Assembly (NCBI GenBank): GCA_016124855.1
Contig: WGMX01000028.1
Span: forward strand, 1 to 64,000
DNA: 64,000 nt
Direction of reading: 5' to 3'
Origin: Anaerolineaceae bacterium
GTDB lineage: Bacteria; Chloroflexota; Anaerolineae; Aggregatilineales; Phototrophicaceae
Of this stretch, positions 7,785 through 18,266 are shown piece by piece. Within the stretch, counting starts at the first letter, position 1, and every line of letters starts with the position of its first letter. The notes beneath the pieces were generated by a model. The model was not told the origin of the DNA. It made no database searches and worked only from the letters and a program-made list of their open reading frames with translations. The position numbers and the translations under genes are program-made.

Positions 7785-7817
7785 CTACAAAGAACATTTG
7801 ATTTGATATGCCCGTTC

Positions 7818-8999
7818 TCAGGTCATGCTTGTCAATTGAAAGGCGGCGTTTAATTTCCGCAATCTGGCTACAACATCGCCTAATATGTCAACGGTATAGT
7901 CAATATCTTCGGGAGACGTTTGCAAGCCAACTGTTAGACGCAGGCTGCCAAGCGCTTCTTTCGGTGAATAACCCATCGCCAACAAAACTGATGACGGTTC
8001 AGGATTTCCTGTTTTACAGGCCGAAGCACTGCTGGCAGCGACACCGCGCAGATCAAGATGGGTTATCAGCGAATTTCCGTCCAAACCATCAATCAAAAAA
8101 CTGGCATGTGACGGCAAACGATTGGTCGGATGTCCGGTTAAGACCACATCAGGGATACGTGACAGTACACCGTCGATCAATTGGTCGCGTAAGGCACGGA
8201 AATGGTTTATGCGCATTTCACGCTCTTGGTATGCCAATTCCAAAGCTTTTGCCATGCCGACGATACCGGGCGTGTTTAATGTACCAGCCCTACGACCTTC
8301 TTCATGACTGCCGCCGGTTTGACTTGGATAGAGATCAATGCCTTTGCGGAGGTAAAGCAGTCCAACACCCTTTGGCCCATAAAATTTATGAGCGGAAAGA
8401 CTCATCATATCTACACCAAGCTGATGAACATCCAGTGATAATTGACCTGCTGCCTGAACTGCATCGGTATGAACATAAACACGTTTTGCTTTGGCATAGT
8501 CGGCTAAATCGGCGATTGGTTGAACAGTGCCAACTTCGTTATTGACGAGCATAGCACTAACAATCGCCGTTGCTAGACGATACAACTCCTCAAAATCAGA
8601 GGGGTTGATTGAACCTTGTGAATCGACCGGCAAGTAGCTACTTTCAAAGCCCATTACATCGGTTAACTGATTGACGGTATTGATAACGGCGCTGTGTTCA
8701 ACAGCCGTTGTTATCAGGTGACTGCCCTGCCCTGCTTTCCAAGCCGCACCGCGAATGGCAAGGTTATTGGATTCTGATGCGCCGCTGGTGAAGATGATCT
8801 CTCGAGGAGAGCAGTTCATAACCTTAGCAATAGTTTCACGAGCCGTCTCGACCGCATCTTCTGCTTTGCGTCCGTAACTATGGGCCGAGGCGGAGTTGCC
8901 ATAATCAGCAGTGAAGAAAGGCAGCATCGCCTCAACAACGCGAGGATCAGTCGGTGTAGTGGCAGAGTGATCGAGATAGACAGAACGCTTTGTTAACAT
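7818..8999 (-). CDS. cysteine desulfurase (NifS/IscS family)
   Basis: 393 residues. The PLP lysine is Lys205 in the SLSAHKFYGPKG block; the catalytic cysteine is Cys328 in SSASACKTG; the N-terminal YLDHSATTP block and VEHSAV are standard for class V aminotransferase-fold desulfurases. The enzyme takes sulfur from L-cysteine as a persulfide and hands it to acceptors such as MnmA or Fe-S scaffolds. The mnmA gene follows on the same strand, so tRNA thiolation is a likely use, and Fe-S assembly may draw on it too. No IscU or SufU gene is adjacent, so I do not choose between nifS and iscS as the symbol. Confidence 0.95.
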   Translation of the reverse strand: MLTKRSVYLDHSATTPTDPRVVEAMLPFFTADYGNSASAHSYGRKAEDAVETARETIAKVMNCSPREIIFTSGASESNNLAIRGAAWKAGQGSHLITTAVEHSAVINTVNQLTDVMGFESSYLPVDSQGSINPSDFEELYRLATAIVSAMLVNNEVGTVQPIADLADYAKAKRVYVHTDAVQAAGQLSLDVHQLGVDMMSLSAHKFYGPKGVGLLYLRKGIDLYPSQTGGSHEEGRRAGTLNTPGIVGMAKALELAYQEREMRINHFRALRDQLIDGVLSRIPDVVLTGHPTNRLPSHASFLIDGLDGNSLITHLDLRGVAASSASACKTGNPEPSSVLLAMGYSPKEALGSLRLTVGLQTSPEDIDYTVDILGDVVARLRKLNAAFQLTSMT

Positions 9000-9189
9000 G
9001 TGACGGTATTTCCGTTAAATAACATAAAACACTGGGAATTATAGGACACTCGACACATTTTTTACAGTTTGCAGGTGACGAGTCGGACAAATCGGTATAT
9101 CATTAGGGCTTGCATTTTAAAGAACACCACAAAAGCAAAATCAGATGAGCGTTCTCACCTGACAATTGTTCTGTTCACTAATCTCATAG

Positions 9190-10482
<1,293 letters not shown>

Positions 10483-10513
10483 TCAGACGTTTTTACCCGA
10501 AAGGAAAATCAGC

Positions 10514-11980
10514 TTGTCTAACAAGTCCGGTGTTGAAGGCAAACACACCAAAATTGTAGCCACGATTGGCCCGGCCTCGAACTCTGAGGATACGATACGG
10601 CAGTTGATTCGGAGCGGCATGAATGTCGCGCGGATCAATTTCTCGCATGGGGATCACGCGACACATGGCGGAAATATTGACCGCATCCGGCAAATCGCCA
10701 AAGAAGAAGGCGCGGTCATCGCCATCTTGTGTGATATTCAAGGTCCCAAAATTCGTATCGGGAGAGTTGCAAATGAACCGCTTGTCCTGAAAAAAGGCGA
10801 CAAAGTTACCTTCACGTTAGACAACGTTCCGGGGGAAGATGGGGTTATTTCGCTGCCACATCCTGAGTTTATTCAGGATATTAAGGCGGGAATGCAACTG
10901 CTATTGGACGACGGCAACATGGAAATGATGGTCACACAGACGATACCACGTGGTTTAGTTTGTGAGGCTGTCATCCCCGGTGTACTGAGTTCGCGCAAGG
11001 GGGTTATGGCTCCGAAAGCACGTCTGACTTTGTCAGCTATTACGGAGAAGGATCGGGCGGACGTTGAGTTCGCACTGAGCAAGAATACAGAATATCTGGC
11101 TATGTCATTCGTGCGTTCAGAAGACGACATTCGCGAGATGCGCTGGCTGATTAAACATCTCGGTGGCGACGTGGCGGTCATCTCAAAAATTGAGAAGCAC
11201 GAAGCGTTGGAAAATATTGAGTCGATTATCGAAGTATCTGATGGCATTATGGTGGCGCGGGGTGATTTAGGCATCGAAACACCGGCTGAAGAAGTGCCGT
11301 TCCACCAAAAACGAATTATCGGCTTGTGTAATGCCGCAGCAAAACCAGTCATCACCGCTACACAGATGTTGAACTCGATGGTGGAAAATCCACGTCCAAC
11401 GCGCGCAGAAGCTAGTGACGTGTATAACGCAATTCTCGATGGAACAGACGCAGTTATGCTCAGCAATGAAACTGCGGCGGGCAAATACCCTGTGGTTGCA
11501 GTGGAGACAATGGCACGAATCGCAGTGATTGCTGAACACAGCATATGGGCCAACCGTGACCAACCACATGCCGTTTCCAAGTCAAGACTTGAAGGCAATC
11601 AGGCAATCTCGGATGCGATAAGCCAATCAACGTGTCAAATTGCTGAAGCACTGAATTCCAAGCTGATTGTGACCTCAACTTTAACCGGTTACACTACACG
11701 ACGAGTCGCCAAAGAACGTCCGAAAACACCGATTTTATGTGTGACCCCCAATGAAGTCACCCAGCATCGGATGGCATTGGTGTGGGGCGTGCTGCCACTG
11801 CTGATTCCAGAATTTCATTCGATTGATGAAATGATTACCACGGTGGTCAACGCCGCTGAAAATGCACAACTCGTCACAACCGGAGATGGGTTGGTCATCA
11901 TCGCAGGTGTGCCATTTAGCGTTGGTGGACAGACGAACTTCTTGAAGATTCATACCGTCGGCGACGTGGCAGCATTTTAA
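10514..11980 (+). CDS. pyk: pyruvate kinase
   Basis: 488 residues from a TTG start at 10514, chosen because a GAAAGGA ribosome binding site lies at the right distance and the protein then begins in line with the family (KHTKIVATIGPAS). The active-site block SKIEKHEALENIESI contains the catalytic lysine, followed by VARGDLGIETPAEEVPFHQ, the metal and phosphate region, and TATQMLNSM. The C-terminal allosteric domain is complete. It converts phosphoenolpyruvate and ADP to pyruvate and ATP. Co-transcription with eno is likely; a hairpin terminator follows at 12026. Confidence 0.98.
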   Translation: MSNKSGVEGKHTKIVATIGPASNSEDTIRQLIRSGMNVARINFSHGDHATHGGNIDRIRQIAKEEGAVIAILCDIQGPKIRIGRVANEPLVLKKGDKVTFTLDNVPGEDGVISLPHPEFIQDIKAGMQLLLDDGNMEMMVTQTIPRGLVCEAVIPGVLSSRKGVMAPKARLTLSAITEKDRADVEFALSKNTEYLAMSFVRSEDDIREMRWLIKHLGGDVAVISKIEKHEALENIESIIEVSDGIMVARGDLGIETPAEEVPFHQKRIIGLCNAAAKPVITATQMLNSMVENPRPTRAEASDVYNAILDGTDAVMLSNETAAGKYPVVAVETMARIAVIAEHSIWANRDQPHAVSKSRLEGNQAISDAISQSTCQIAEALNSKLIVTSTLTGYTTRRVAKERPKTPILCVTPNEVTQHRMALVWGVLPLLIPEFHSIDEMITTVVNAAENAQLVTTGDGLVIIAGVPFSVGGQTNFLKIHTVGDVAAF

Positions 11981-12025
11981 AGTAATTGTCCCATACCCTT
12001 CTCAAAGTAATATGCTGAAGAAGTC

Positions 12026-12056
12026 AAAGGCGGTTTTATATCGCCTTTAATTATTG
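12026..12056 (+). terminator. hairpin terminator after pyk
   Basis: Arms AAAGGCG (12026-12032) and CGCCTTT (12042-12048) enclose a nine-base loop and are followed by an A/T-rich stretch with TTATTGTTGT. It is 45 bases past the pyk stop. The gene beyond (12098-12700) is on the opposite strand, so the hairpin could serve both. Confidence 0.6.
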
Positions 12057-12097
12057 TTGTCACATCACTCAGGACAAACCCAAATGAGGGCAGCGGC

Positions 12098-12700
12098 TTA
12101 TAAGTCGTCACCCTCTACAAATTCTAAGGGTTCCGGGCTGCGAGATGCTGCACGTCGGCGTACTTGAGTTTGAACATTGCCTGTGATCTGTTCAGGAATG
12201 TTTGCAGGACGGGCATAATTCGATGTTGATACTACCGGTAATGGTTCAGAAGCCATTTGCTGCTGCGTTGTACAATACGGGCAAACCTGCCACGATAATT
12301 CCAGCATTTGATGGCAATGCACACAAGGTTTCTTTAGCCGTGTAAAACAATGTGGGCAGGCCTGCCAATTGTCTTGTATACGCTGACCACAACCGGGGCA
12401 TGTTGGCTTTTCCTCGATTTCCTGCAGCAGTGCTTCTTCTTCGAGCGACCGTTCATAGGCTTCGCTCAAAGTTTCACGCGGGCGGACTAACAGATAGATG
12501 ATTAGGCCGGGGATCATTAACAGCGCTACCAACAGCAAACTACCCAGTTGGGCAAAAGTGTCTCGCGAACGTGAGCGCATATCGCGGTATGCCCACACAA
12601 TCAGCGCTAACCAGAGCGCCGCCAAAATGACAATGCCATAAATTGTGATTCCCAGCGCAAGATCGTTTGACAAACCTAACCCCGTCAACAATTCACCCAT
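12098..12700 (-). CDS. membrane protein with double zinc ribbon
   Basis: 200 residues. Two transmembrane helices (about residues 17-38 and 51-72) are followed by an acidic linker and two zinc ribbons of DZANK type: Cys101, Cys104, Cys115 and Cys118, then Cys126, Cys129, Cys140 and Cys143. The tail of about 55 residues is polar and probably disordered. The zinc ribbons should lie in the cytoplasm. No enzymatic motif is present; proteins of this design are common in Chloroflexota and their function is not known. It lies between pyk and radC, convergent with pyk. Confidence 0.75.
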   Translation of the reverse strand: MGELLTGLGLSNDLALGITIYGIVILAALWLALIVWAYRDMRSRSRDTFAQLGSLLLVALLMIPGLIIYLLVRPRETLSEAYERSLEEEALLQEIEEKPTCPGCGQRIQDNWQACPHCFTRLKKPCVHCHQMLELSWQVCPYCTTQQQMASEPLPVVSTSNYARPANIPEQITGNVQTQVRRRAASRSPEPLEFVEGDDL

Positions 12701-12827
12701 GTTGTGAACTCCAAACGTTCAGACTATTTCTAAAGCCAGTATATCAGCCTGCAAATGTAGGCGCAAAGAGCCGCACAAGAGTATCATAATGAGCATGTAA
12801 GAATCAAAGTTATCACAGACGGTGTTC

Positions 12828-13541
12828 ATGAATTCAGGCGACAAAGACTCAAAGATACAATCCAGTTTCAAGGCGCTTCCCACTAGCGAACGTCCACGTG
12901 AACGGCTGCTCACTCAGGGCGCGGAGTCTCTTTCAAATGCAGAACTCATCGCCGTACTTTTGCGAACCGGAACACCAAGTGAAAACGTCCTGCAAGTCGC
13001 TGAACAAGTTCTTATGACATGCGGTGGACTAGCAGGCTTGATGCGAGTAACACAGCATGACCTATTAAAGATCAACGGATTGGGTCCGACGAAAGCCACC
13101 CAAATCATGGCAGTCGCCGAGTTGGCAAAACGTGCGATGACTCTGCCGAACATTGAACGCACGGCTATCGATAAAGCTGAAGATGCAGCACGGCTCTTAA
13201 TGGATATGCAATTTTTGCAGCAAGAGCATATCAGAATTCTCCTGCTGGATTCAGCACGATGTTTGATTGCCAGCCCAACGATTTACATCGGGACGCTGAA
13301 CACTTCAATACTGCGCGTTTCTGAAATATATCGAGAAGCAATTACGCGTAATAGCCCCGCAATCATACTGGCACATAATCATCCTTCAGGTGACCCTACT
13401 CCATCACCAGAAGATTTGGAAATAACCCACACTCTTATTGCCGCAGGAAAATTACTCGATATACAACTCATCGACCATCTAATAATGGGACATAACCAAT
13501 GGGTGTCGTTGAAAGCTCTTGGCCTCGCCTTCGATGCCTGA
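12828..13541 (+). CDS. radC: RadC-family JAB-domain protein
   Basis: 237 residues from the ATG at 12828 (a GTG two codons upstream is also in frame). The N-terminal part contains a helix-hairpin-helix region (LLKINGLGPTKATQIMAVAE) and the ERPRERLL block. The C-terminal JAB domain has the metal site HNHPSGDPTPSPED, with H-x-H-P-SGD-x-x-PS-x-x-D. RadC proteins were once tied to DNA repair, but their role remains uncertain. Length and motifs fit a full-length chromosomal copy. It ends 10 bases from the convergent gene at 13552. Confidence 0.95.
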   Translation: MNSGDKDSKIQSSFKALPTSERPRERLLTQGAESLSNAELIAVLLRTGTPSENVLQVAEQVLMTCGGLAGLMRVTQHDLLKINGLGPTKATQIMAVAELAKRAMTLPNIERTAIDKAEDAARLLMDMQFLQQEHIRILLLDSARCLIASPTIYIGTLNTSILRVSEIYREAITRNSPAIILAHNHPSGDPTPSPEDLEITHTLIAAGKLLDIQLIDHLIMGHNQWVSLKALGLAFDA

Positions 13542-13551
13542 AGACAAGACA

Positions 13552-14988
13552 TTACGGATTAGCATTTAAATCCGCAAACAGCGCAACGTCACCGATCATC
13601 ACATCATATTGATGTCCAGATGATTTAAATTGGATGTCAATTATTGATACCGGTCGCTGCTCCGCAAGTTGATCAGGGTTTGCTATCAAATTTAATAGAT
13701 TGCCGCTGTCATAAGTGAACCAAGTCTTCTCATTGATTTGTTCATGGGCTTGTAAACAGCTATTGCATTGTAAGGGGAAATTGCGATTAGGATCGATAAA
13801 GTAATAGAACCCATGAATCCAACGACGATTCACGTCGTTTTTATCCCGATACTCAACAATGAGCATCAAAGGACATTCACTGCCGTCTTGTCCACAAGCG
13901 CTCAATGATTGGTAGTTAATCTTAAAAGTGGCACGTAAACTGAGGTAATTGAAGCTTTCGACATTTTGACCATCACGCGGCCATGAACGGACACAACCGG
14001 TTTCGCCATGGGAGGTCGCATTGTCATCCCGTAAAAAGCGCAAGACAGGACGACCATCGCTCATCGTCGAATATGCTTTGCCATTCGGATTACTGTTATC
14101 ATTACAGACCCAGTCCTTAATAAATGGCTGCCCCCCTTGATCGGTACCAGAAAGAGGCTGTAGATCATCAGCAAAAACCGTATCACCAACGAGGTTCGTA
14201 TTCGCAGGAGAAATCGCGACATCGTTAGGATCGTCGGCATAGCTAATGATGCCTTGATTGTTAGCTGGTATTGATTTCCCGATGTCTACATTCGACGGTT
14301 TTAGGATGAGATCACCCGACTGATTAATAACTTGCACACGCGCATCCGAAGCCCGAAGAATGTATTGACCACCGGAACGCAGATAAATCAAATCGCCGGC
14401 GCGGGTCAAAATGCTCACGTTCAGCTCTCGGCTGAGACGCTTTGGAATATAGACATTTAGTTCTCCTCTAAAGTCTTGCAGTTCGACAATATATTGACCA
14501 GAACTCCATGTAAATCGAGGTCGAGTTCCGCGAATAAGTTTTAATGATGTGTCGCCACGTAAGGTCATGGCTACTACGATCTGCTTACCATTTTCTGGAT
14601 CACTGAGTGTTATGGTAGCCTGCGAAAGCGGATCGGTACTTAAACCATCGTTGTTACTCACCGACGCATTCAGACGAATCGGTTCTTGGCCGGTAATACC
14701 ACCACTGCCACGGGCAACTTCCATCGTACCATTTAGGGGTACAGATGATTGAAACAGAAAATAAATTATGCCAATGCCTGTCACAAGACAAATGGTGCAA
14801 AAAACAGCAAAGGAAATGAGCATAATACCCCATGCCCGCCGTTGTGGGTCGATGTTGATACGTGGTGATGGTGGAGTGATTGTGTCTATTCTTCCCAAAA
14901 TGTGTGACCTATTGGTTAGTCCTTGCAAAATGCAGTAGGCCGCAGAATTATAACATAGTGCCTTACTTACCCAATGATCACCCTTCAT
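13552..14988 (-). CDS. large membrane-anchored extracytoplasmic protein, unknown
   Basis: 478 residues. A cytoplasmic N-terminus of about 52 residues precedes one transmembrane helix (about 53-79), and the remaining 400 residues should be outside. The region 95-270 is beta-rich with adhesin-like or polymer-binding strands (RGELNVYIPKRL, LNVSILTRAGDLIYLRSGG). The last 180 residues contain a cysteine-bearing sandwich (ACGQDGSECPLMLIVEYRDK, QCNSCLQ) reminiscent of carbohydrate-binding folds. I do not recognise a named family. The true start may be further downstream because the first 30 residues look less conserved in character. It is convergent with radC and divergent from yebC. Confidence 0.7.
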   Translation of the reverse strand: MKGDHWVSKALCYNSAAYCILQGLTNRSHILGRIDTITPPSPRINIDPQRRAWGIMLISFAVFCTICLVTGIGIIYFLFQSSVPLNGTMEVARGSGGITGQEPIRLNASVSNNDGLSTDPLSQATITLSDPENGKQIVVAMTLRGDTSLKLIRGTRPRFTWSSGQYIVELQDFRGELNVYIPKRLSRELNVSILTRAGDLIYLRSGGQYILRASDARVQVINQSGDLILKPSNVDIGKSIPANNQGIISYADDPNDVAISPANTNLVGDTVFADDLQPLSGTDQGGQPFIKDWVCNDNSNPNGKAYSTMSDGRPVLRFLRDDNATSHGETGCVRSWPRDGQNVESFNYLSLRATFKINYQSLSACGQDGSECPLMLIVEYRDKNDVNRRWIHGFYYFIDPNRNFPLQCNSCLQAHEQINEKTWFTYDSGNLLNLIANPDQLAEQRPVSIIDIQFKSSGHQYDVMIGDVALFADLNANP

Positions 14989-15061
14989 CTCGACGCATCC
15001 AAGTCATTCAGGTATAATGGCAAATAGTATTTTCTGATGAAAGTTAGATGGAGTATAGGCC

Positions 15062-15814
15062 ATGTCCGGACATAGTAAATGGTCTACAATTAAACGCAAA
15101 AAAGGGGCCGCTGATGCGCAGCGTGGAAAAATTTTCACGCGGTTAGCACGGGATATTATGATCGCAGCGCGCGAAGGTGGTGGAGATGAAAATTCCAACA
15201 CCAAGTTGAAGTTGGCTATTACAAAGGCCAAAGGCAACAATATGCCCCGCGAAAATATCGAACGTGCCATTTTGCGCGGTACGGGTGGCGCGGACGGCGA
15301 AATGATGGAGGAAATCACCTATGAAGGTTACGGAACCGAAGGTGTTGCTTTCCTGATTGATGTGCTGACGGACAACAAAAACCGTACACTCGCTGAAGTT
15401 AAACGGTTATTTAACCGCGCTGGTGGCAGTTTGGCCTCGGCAGGTTCGGTGGGTTGGCAGTTCGAAAAGAAGGGCGTCATCACCCTTACGGGCGACAAAC
15501 TGGACTTTGACAGTGTCTTTATGGCGGCGGCTGAGGCCGGTGCGGACGATGTGGTTGATGAAGACGGTACGGTCATTGTCTACACTCCGCGTGAAATGTT
15601 TGCTGCGGTCGAATCCGCTTTGGCCGAAAGCGGCTACGAAATTGCCGATGCAGAACTAAAATGGGAAGCCAAGAACGAAAGTGAAATCGCGGTCGAAAAA
15701 GCGGTTCAGAACATGCACTTGATGGAACAGCTTGAAGAACTCGATGATGTGCAAAGTGTGGCCTCGAATCTGGCGATAACAGACGACGTGATCGCGGCGC
15801 TTGAGACAGCTTAA
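15062..15814 (+). CDS. yebC: YebC/PmpR-family protein
   Basis: 250 residues. The N-terminus SGHSKWSTIKRKKGAADAQR and the block NMPRENIERAI are diagnostic of the YebC/TACO1 family, as is the acidic middle with the YEGYGTEG motif. Members were first described as transcription regulators (PmpR); more recent work links some to relief of ribosome stalling at proline runs. The stop codon overlaps the ruvC start (TAATG), and yebC-ruvC-ruvA is a widely conserved order. A GGAG-containing ribosome binding site precedes the ATG. Confidence 0.97.
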   Translation: MSGHSKWSTIKRKKGAADAQRGKIFTRLARDIMIAAREGGGDENSNTKLKLAITKAKGNNMPRENIERAILRGTGGADGEMMEEITYEGYGTEGVAFLIDVLTDNKNRTLAEVKRLFNRAGGSLASAGSVGWQFEKKGVITLTGDKLDFDSVFMAAAEAGADDVVDEDGTVIVYTPREMFAAVESALAESGYEIADAELKWEAKNESEIAVEKAVQNMHLMEQLEELDDVQSVASNLAITDDVIAALETA

Positions 15815-16305
15815 TGATAAGTCTGGGCATTGATCCGGGTACGGCGACGGTTGGTTACGGGGTCGTCGAAGAAATGCGCGATGGTTCACTCCAAGCAGTG
15901 GCTTACGGCGTAATTACCACTGCACCGTCAATGCCTATGTGGGAACGATTGCTAATTATTTACGATGGCATCCGCGAATTGGCGAGCACCTATCAACCGG
16001 ATCGAGCTGCCGTCGAAGAATTATTCTTTGCAAAAAACGTGACGACAGCGATTACGGTGGCGCAAGGACGTGGCGTAATTTTGGCGGCGTTAGCTGGCTC
16101 AAAATTACCAATTGCCGAATATAAACCCAATAACATCAAACAGTCGATTGCCGGATTTGGTGGCGCAAAGAAGCCTCAAATGCAGGAAATGGTGCGACTC
16201 TTACTGGGATTAGAAGAAATTCCCCGTCCTGACGATGCGGCAGACGGACTGGCGATTGCCATCACTGATTTACATAATTCGCGTTACGATAACTACTCGG
16301 AATAG
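15814..16305 (+). CDS. ruvC: Holliday junction resolvase RuvC
   Basis: 163 residues, the standard length. The four acidic active-site residues of the RNase H-like fold are visible: Asp7 in GIDPGT, Glu68 in AVEELFF, and Asp141 and Asp144 in the DDAADGLAIA block. RuvC cuts Holliday junctions pulled by RuvAB. The start overlaps the yebC stop, and ruvA follows after 15 bases, so the three genes form one operon. ruvB is not in this window. Confidence 0.98.
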   Translation: MISLGIDPGTATVGYGVVEEMRDGSLQAVAYGVITTAPSMPMWERLLIIYDGIRELASTYQPDRAAVEELFFAKNVTTAITVAQGRGVILAALAGSKLPIAEYKPNNIKQSIAGFGGAKKPQMQEMVRLLLGLEEIPRPDDAADGLAIAITDLHNSRYDNYSE

Positions 16306-16320
16306 CGGGATAAACTATAT

Positions 16321-16899
16321 ATGATCGCCAGTATTCAGGGGGTGGTTGCGGCTACAGGTAAAGATTATGCCGTTGTTGCAACCAATAGTGGTATCGGCTA
16401 TAAAGTATTCGTAACGCGTTCGTCGCTGGATAGGCTTCATGATGGCAGCGATGCTTTCTTGCACACCACACTAGTTGTCCGTGAAGATTCGCAGACATTA
16501 TATGGTTTCGACACCACAACCGAACGAGATGTTTTTGACACACTGATTACAATTAGTGGCATTGGCCCCAAAACAGGTCTGGCTATTCTCAGTACGCTTA
16601 GTTTAGATAGCTTGCGAAATGCGGTTGTGGCCGAACGGGCTGAGATACTGACGCGTGTACCGGGAATCGGCAGTAAGTCGGCACAAAAAATCTTGCTAGA
16701 ATTGAAAGATAAGTTCAAATTTGGGTTGGATACTGCTCCTGTAGCGGCCTTCGATGACCTGAACAGTGATGTTCTCGACACATTGGTAGCATTGGGTTAC
16801 AGCATTGTTGAAGCCCAAACCGCTATTCAATCACTGCCGAAAGACGCACCACACACGGTTGAGGATCGTGTACGTCTAGCGCTCAGCTATTTCGCCTAA
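16321..16899 (+). CDS. ruvA: Holliday junction branch migration protein RuvA
   Basis: 192 residues. Three domains are apparent: the N-terminal OB fold (residues 1-62, starting MIASIQGVV), the tandem helix-hairpin-helix region with ISGIGPKTGLAILS and VPGIGSKSAQKILLELKDK, and a short C-terminal domain III (about 145-192) that contacts RuvB. RuvA binds four-way junctions as a tetramer and loads RuvB, whose gene must be elsewhere. Last gene of the yebC-ruvC-ruvA set; thyX follows 24 bases later on the same strand and may share the transcript. Confidence 0.98.
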   Translation: MIASIQGVVAATGKDYAVVATNSGIGYKVFVTRSSLDRLHDGSDAFLHTTLVVREDSQTLYGFDTTTERDVFDTLITISGIGPKTGLAILSTLSLDSLRNAVVAERAEILTRVPGIGSKSAQKILLELKDKFKFGLDTAPVAAFDDLNSDVLDTLVALGYSIVEAQTAIQSLPKDAPHTVEDRVRLALSYFA

Positions 16900-16923
16900 A
16901 TACAACTCTTTGGATCATTACAC

Positions 16924-17661
16924 ATGGCTTCAAATCCGCCTGATGCATTAGTTGGTAAACGTGTTGAAGTATTGGACAAGGGATGGATTGAACTGGTTGA
17001 CCTGCTGCCGCATCCAGCCACGGGTGTAAGCGGTGATCTGGCAATCGTCAACGCTGCCCGTGTCAGTTTTATGGGTGACAGCAAAGGCCCAGAAAAAGAT
17101 AAGAAGCTGCTATTTTATTTGCTCCGGAATCATCACACCAGCCCATTTGAAATGGTCGAATTTAAGTTCCGAGTCCGTGCGCCGTTGGTCACATGGTGGC
17201 AGTGGGTAAGACATAGGACATGGAATTTCAATGCCCAGTCAGGACGTTATACCCCGTTTGAAGAAAATGACTTCTATGTACCCGATATTTGGCGCAAACA
17301 AGCAGCTAGTAATAAACAAGCCAGCGACGGTCAAGTTGATGATGATATCAATCAAGACTTGACGGATAAGCTGAATGAATTCTACAAAAAGGGTTATGAC
17401 CTGTATGAAGTAGCACTCAAAGCGGGTGTTTCTAAAGAGATGGCACGCCTCTTTCTGCCGGGGTTTAGTGTTTATTACACGTGGGTAGCTAAGGTCGATA
17501 CTCACAATTTGATGCAGTTCTTGCGCTTGCGTATGGCGAGTGATGCGCAATATGAAATCCGCGTATATGCACAAGCCATATACGACGAGTTCTTTAAGCT
17601 GGCGCTGCCATGGACGGCAGAAGCATTTGAAGAATACAATTTAAAATCGCCACCCAAATAG
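16924..17661 (+). CDS. thyX: flavin-dependent thymidylate synthase ThyX
   Basis: 245 residues. The ThyX signature RHR-x7-S is present as Arg96-His97-Arg98 to Ser106 (RHRTWNFNAQS). The protein makes dTMP from dUMP using methylene-tetrahydrofolate, NADPH and FAD, and is unrelated to ThyA. The HHTSPFEMVEF block and the C-terminal LRMASDAQYEIRVYA block, with the arginine that contacts dUMP, also fit. It lies 24 bases after ruvA. A hairpin overlaps its stop codon. Confidence 0.98.
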   Translation: MASNPPDALVGKRVEVLDKGWIELVDLLPHPATGVSGDLAIVNAARVSFMGDSKGPEKDKKLLFYLLRNHHTSPFEMVEFKFRVRAPLVTWWQWVRHRTWNFNAQSGRYTPFEENDFYVPDIWRKQAASNKQASDGQVDDDINQDLTDKLNEFYKKGYDLYEVALKAGVSKEMARLFLPGFSVYYTWVAKVDTHNLMQFLRLRMASDAQYEIRVYAQAIYDEFFKLALPWTAEAFEEYNLKSPPK

Positions 17662-17676
17662 TTGTGGTGGCGATTT
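17644..17676. terminator. bidirectional hairpin at the thyX stop
   Basis: Perfect ten-base arms AAATCGCCAC (17644-17653) and GTGGCGATTT (17667-17676) overlap the last codons of thyX. The stem starts with AAA and ends with TTT, so it works as a terminator in both directions between thyX and the convergent lipoprotein gene. Confidence 0.7.
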
Positions 17677-17688
17677 GAGTGAAGTTCG

Positions 17689-18252
17689 CTAATTGGAGCT
17701 TAAATCACCCGAAACAGCAAAGCACATTTGCCGTGCCAAAGAATCTTCAGGATAAACTTTCCACAAATACTGCTTGCCTGCTTCAAATGCGTCGGGTTTG
17801 AAGGTGTAACTGGCATCAACTGCATAATCAGAGAAAATCTCTTGATTGAAGTCTCCAATGACGAATATTCGATAGCGAACCGCTCCTTGTATTGGTGTCC
17901 AAAACACTTGCGTGGGCGTTCCTACTGTAAAGGTAGAGGCACTCTTATCGCGATCTACGTCAAAGGGGCCGCAAGCAACCAGTGTCGGAATGGGAGTCGC
18001 CAATGGCAGGGGCGTGTTAGTTGGCGGAATAAGCGTATTAGTGGGTTCTACCGAAGGAGTCCACGTTGGTGGTAAAGTCGGACGGTCAACAGGCACTTGT
18101 GTAGGAGGAGCAACTGTTGACACCGGCGTTTCTGTTGCCGCCGCAGCCGGTTGAGGCGTTGGCATGAGCGTTGGCAGAACTTCAGTTGGCTGTTGCGAGC
18201 CACAACCCGAAGCAGCTAACATAAACAGTAATAATCCTATAATCCGTTTCAT
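17689..18252 (-). CDS. lipoprotein with Thr/Pro linker and beta domain, unknown
   Basis: 187 residues from the ATG at 18252, chosen because it gives a clean lipoprotein signal (MKRIIGLLLFMLAASGC) with the acylated cysteine in the LAASGC lipobox; a longer open frame upstream would lack any signal. After the signal comes a low-complexity Thr/Pro/Ala linker (about residues 20-100) with repeats of the PTxTP type, then a C-terminal beta domain of about 85 residues with two cysteines. Its VFWTPIQGAVRYRIFVIGD stretch resembles FN3-like surface domains. Likely tethered outside the cell. Function unknown. Follows a membrane protein gene on the same strand after 14 bases. Confidence 0.75.
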   Translation of the reverse strand: MKRIIGLLLFMLAASGCGSQQPTEVLPTLMPTPQPAAAATETPVSTVAPPTQVPVDRPTLPPTWTPSVEPTNTLIPPTNTPLPLATPIPTLVACGPFDVDRDKSASTFTVGTPTQVFWTPIQGAVRYRIFVIGDFNQEIFSDYAVDASYTFKPDAFEAGKQYLWKVYPEDSLARQMCFAVSGDLSSN

Positions 18253-18266
18253 CGCGTCTGCTCCCG

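Noticed and set aside
7808..8545. 245-codon open frame on the plus strand
   Set aside because: It lies wholly opposite the cysteine desulfurase gene, has an Arg/His/Leu-rich composition and no known motif; a shadow of the real gene.
10873..11598. 241-codon open frame on the minus strand
   Set aside because: Opposite pyruvate kinase; Ser/Arg-rich product without motifs. Antisense shadow.
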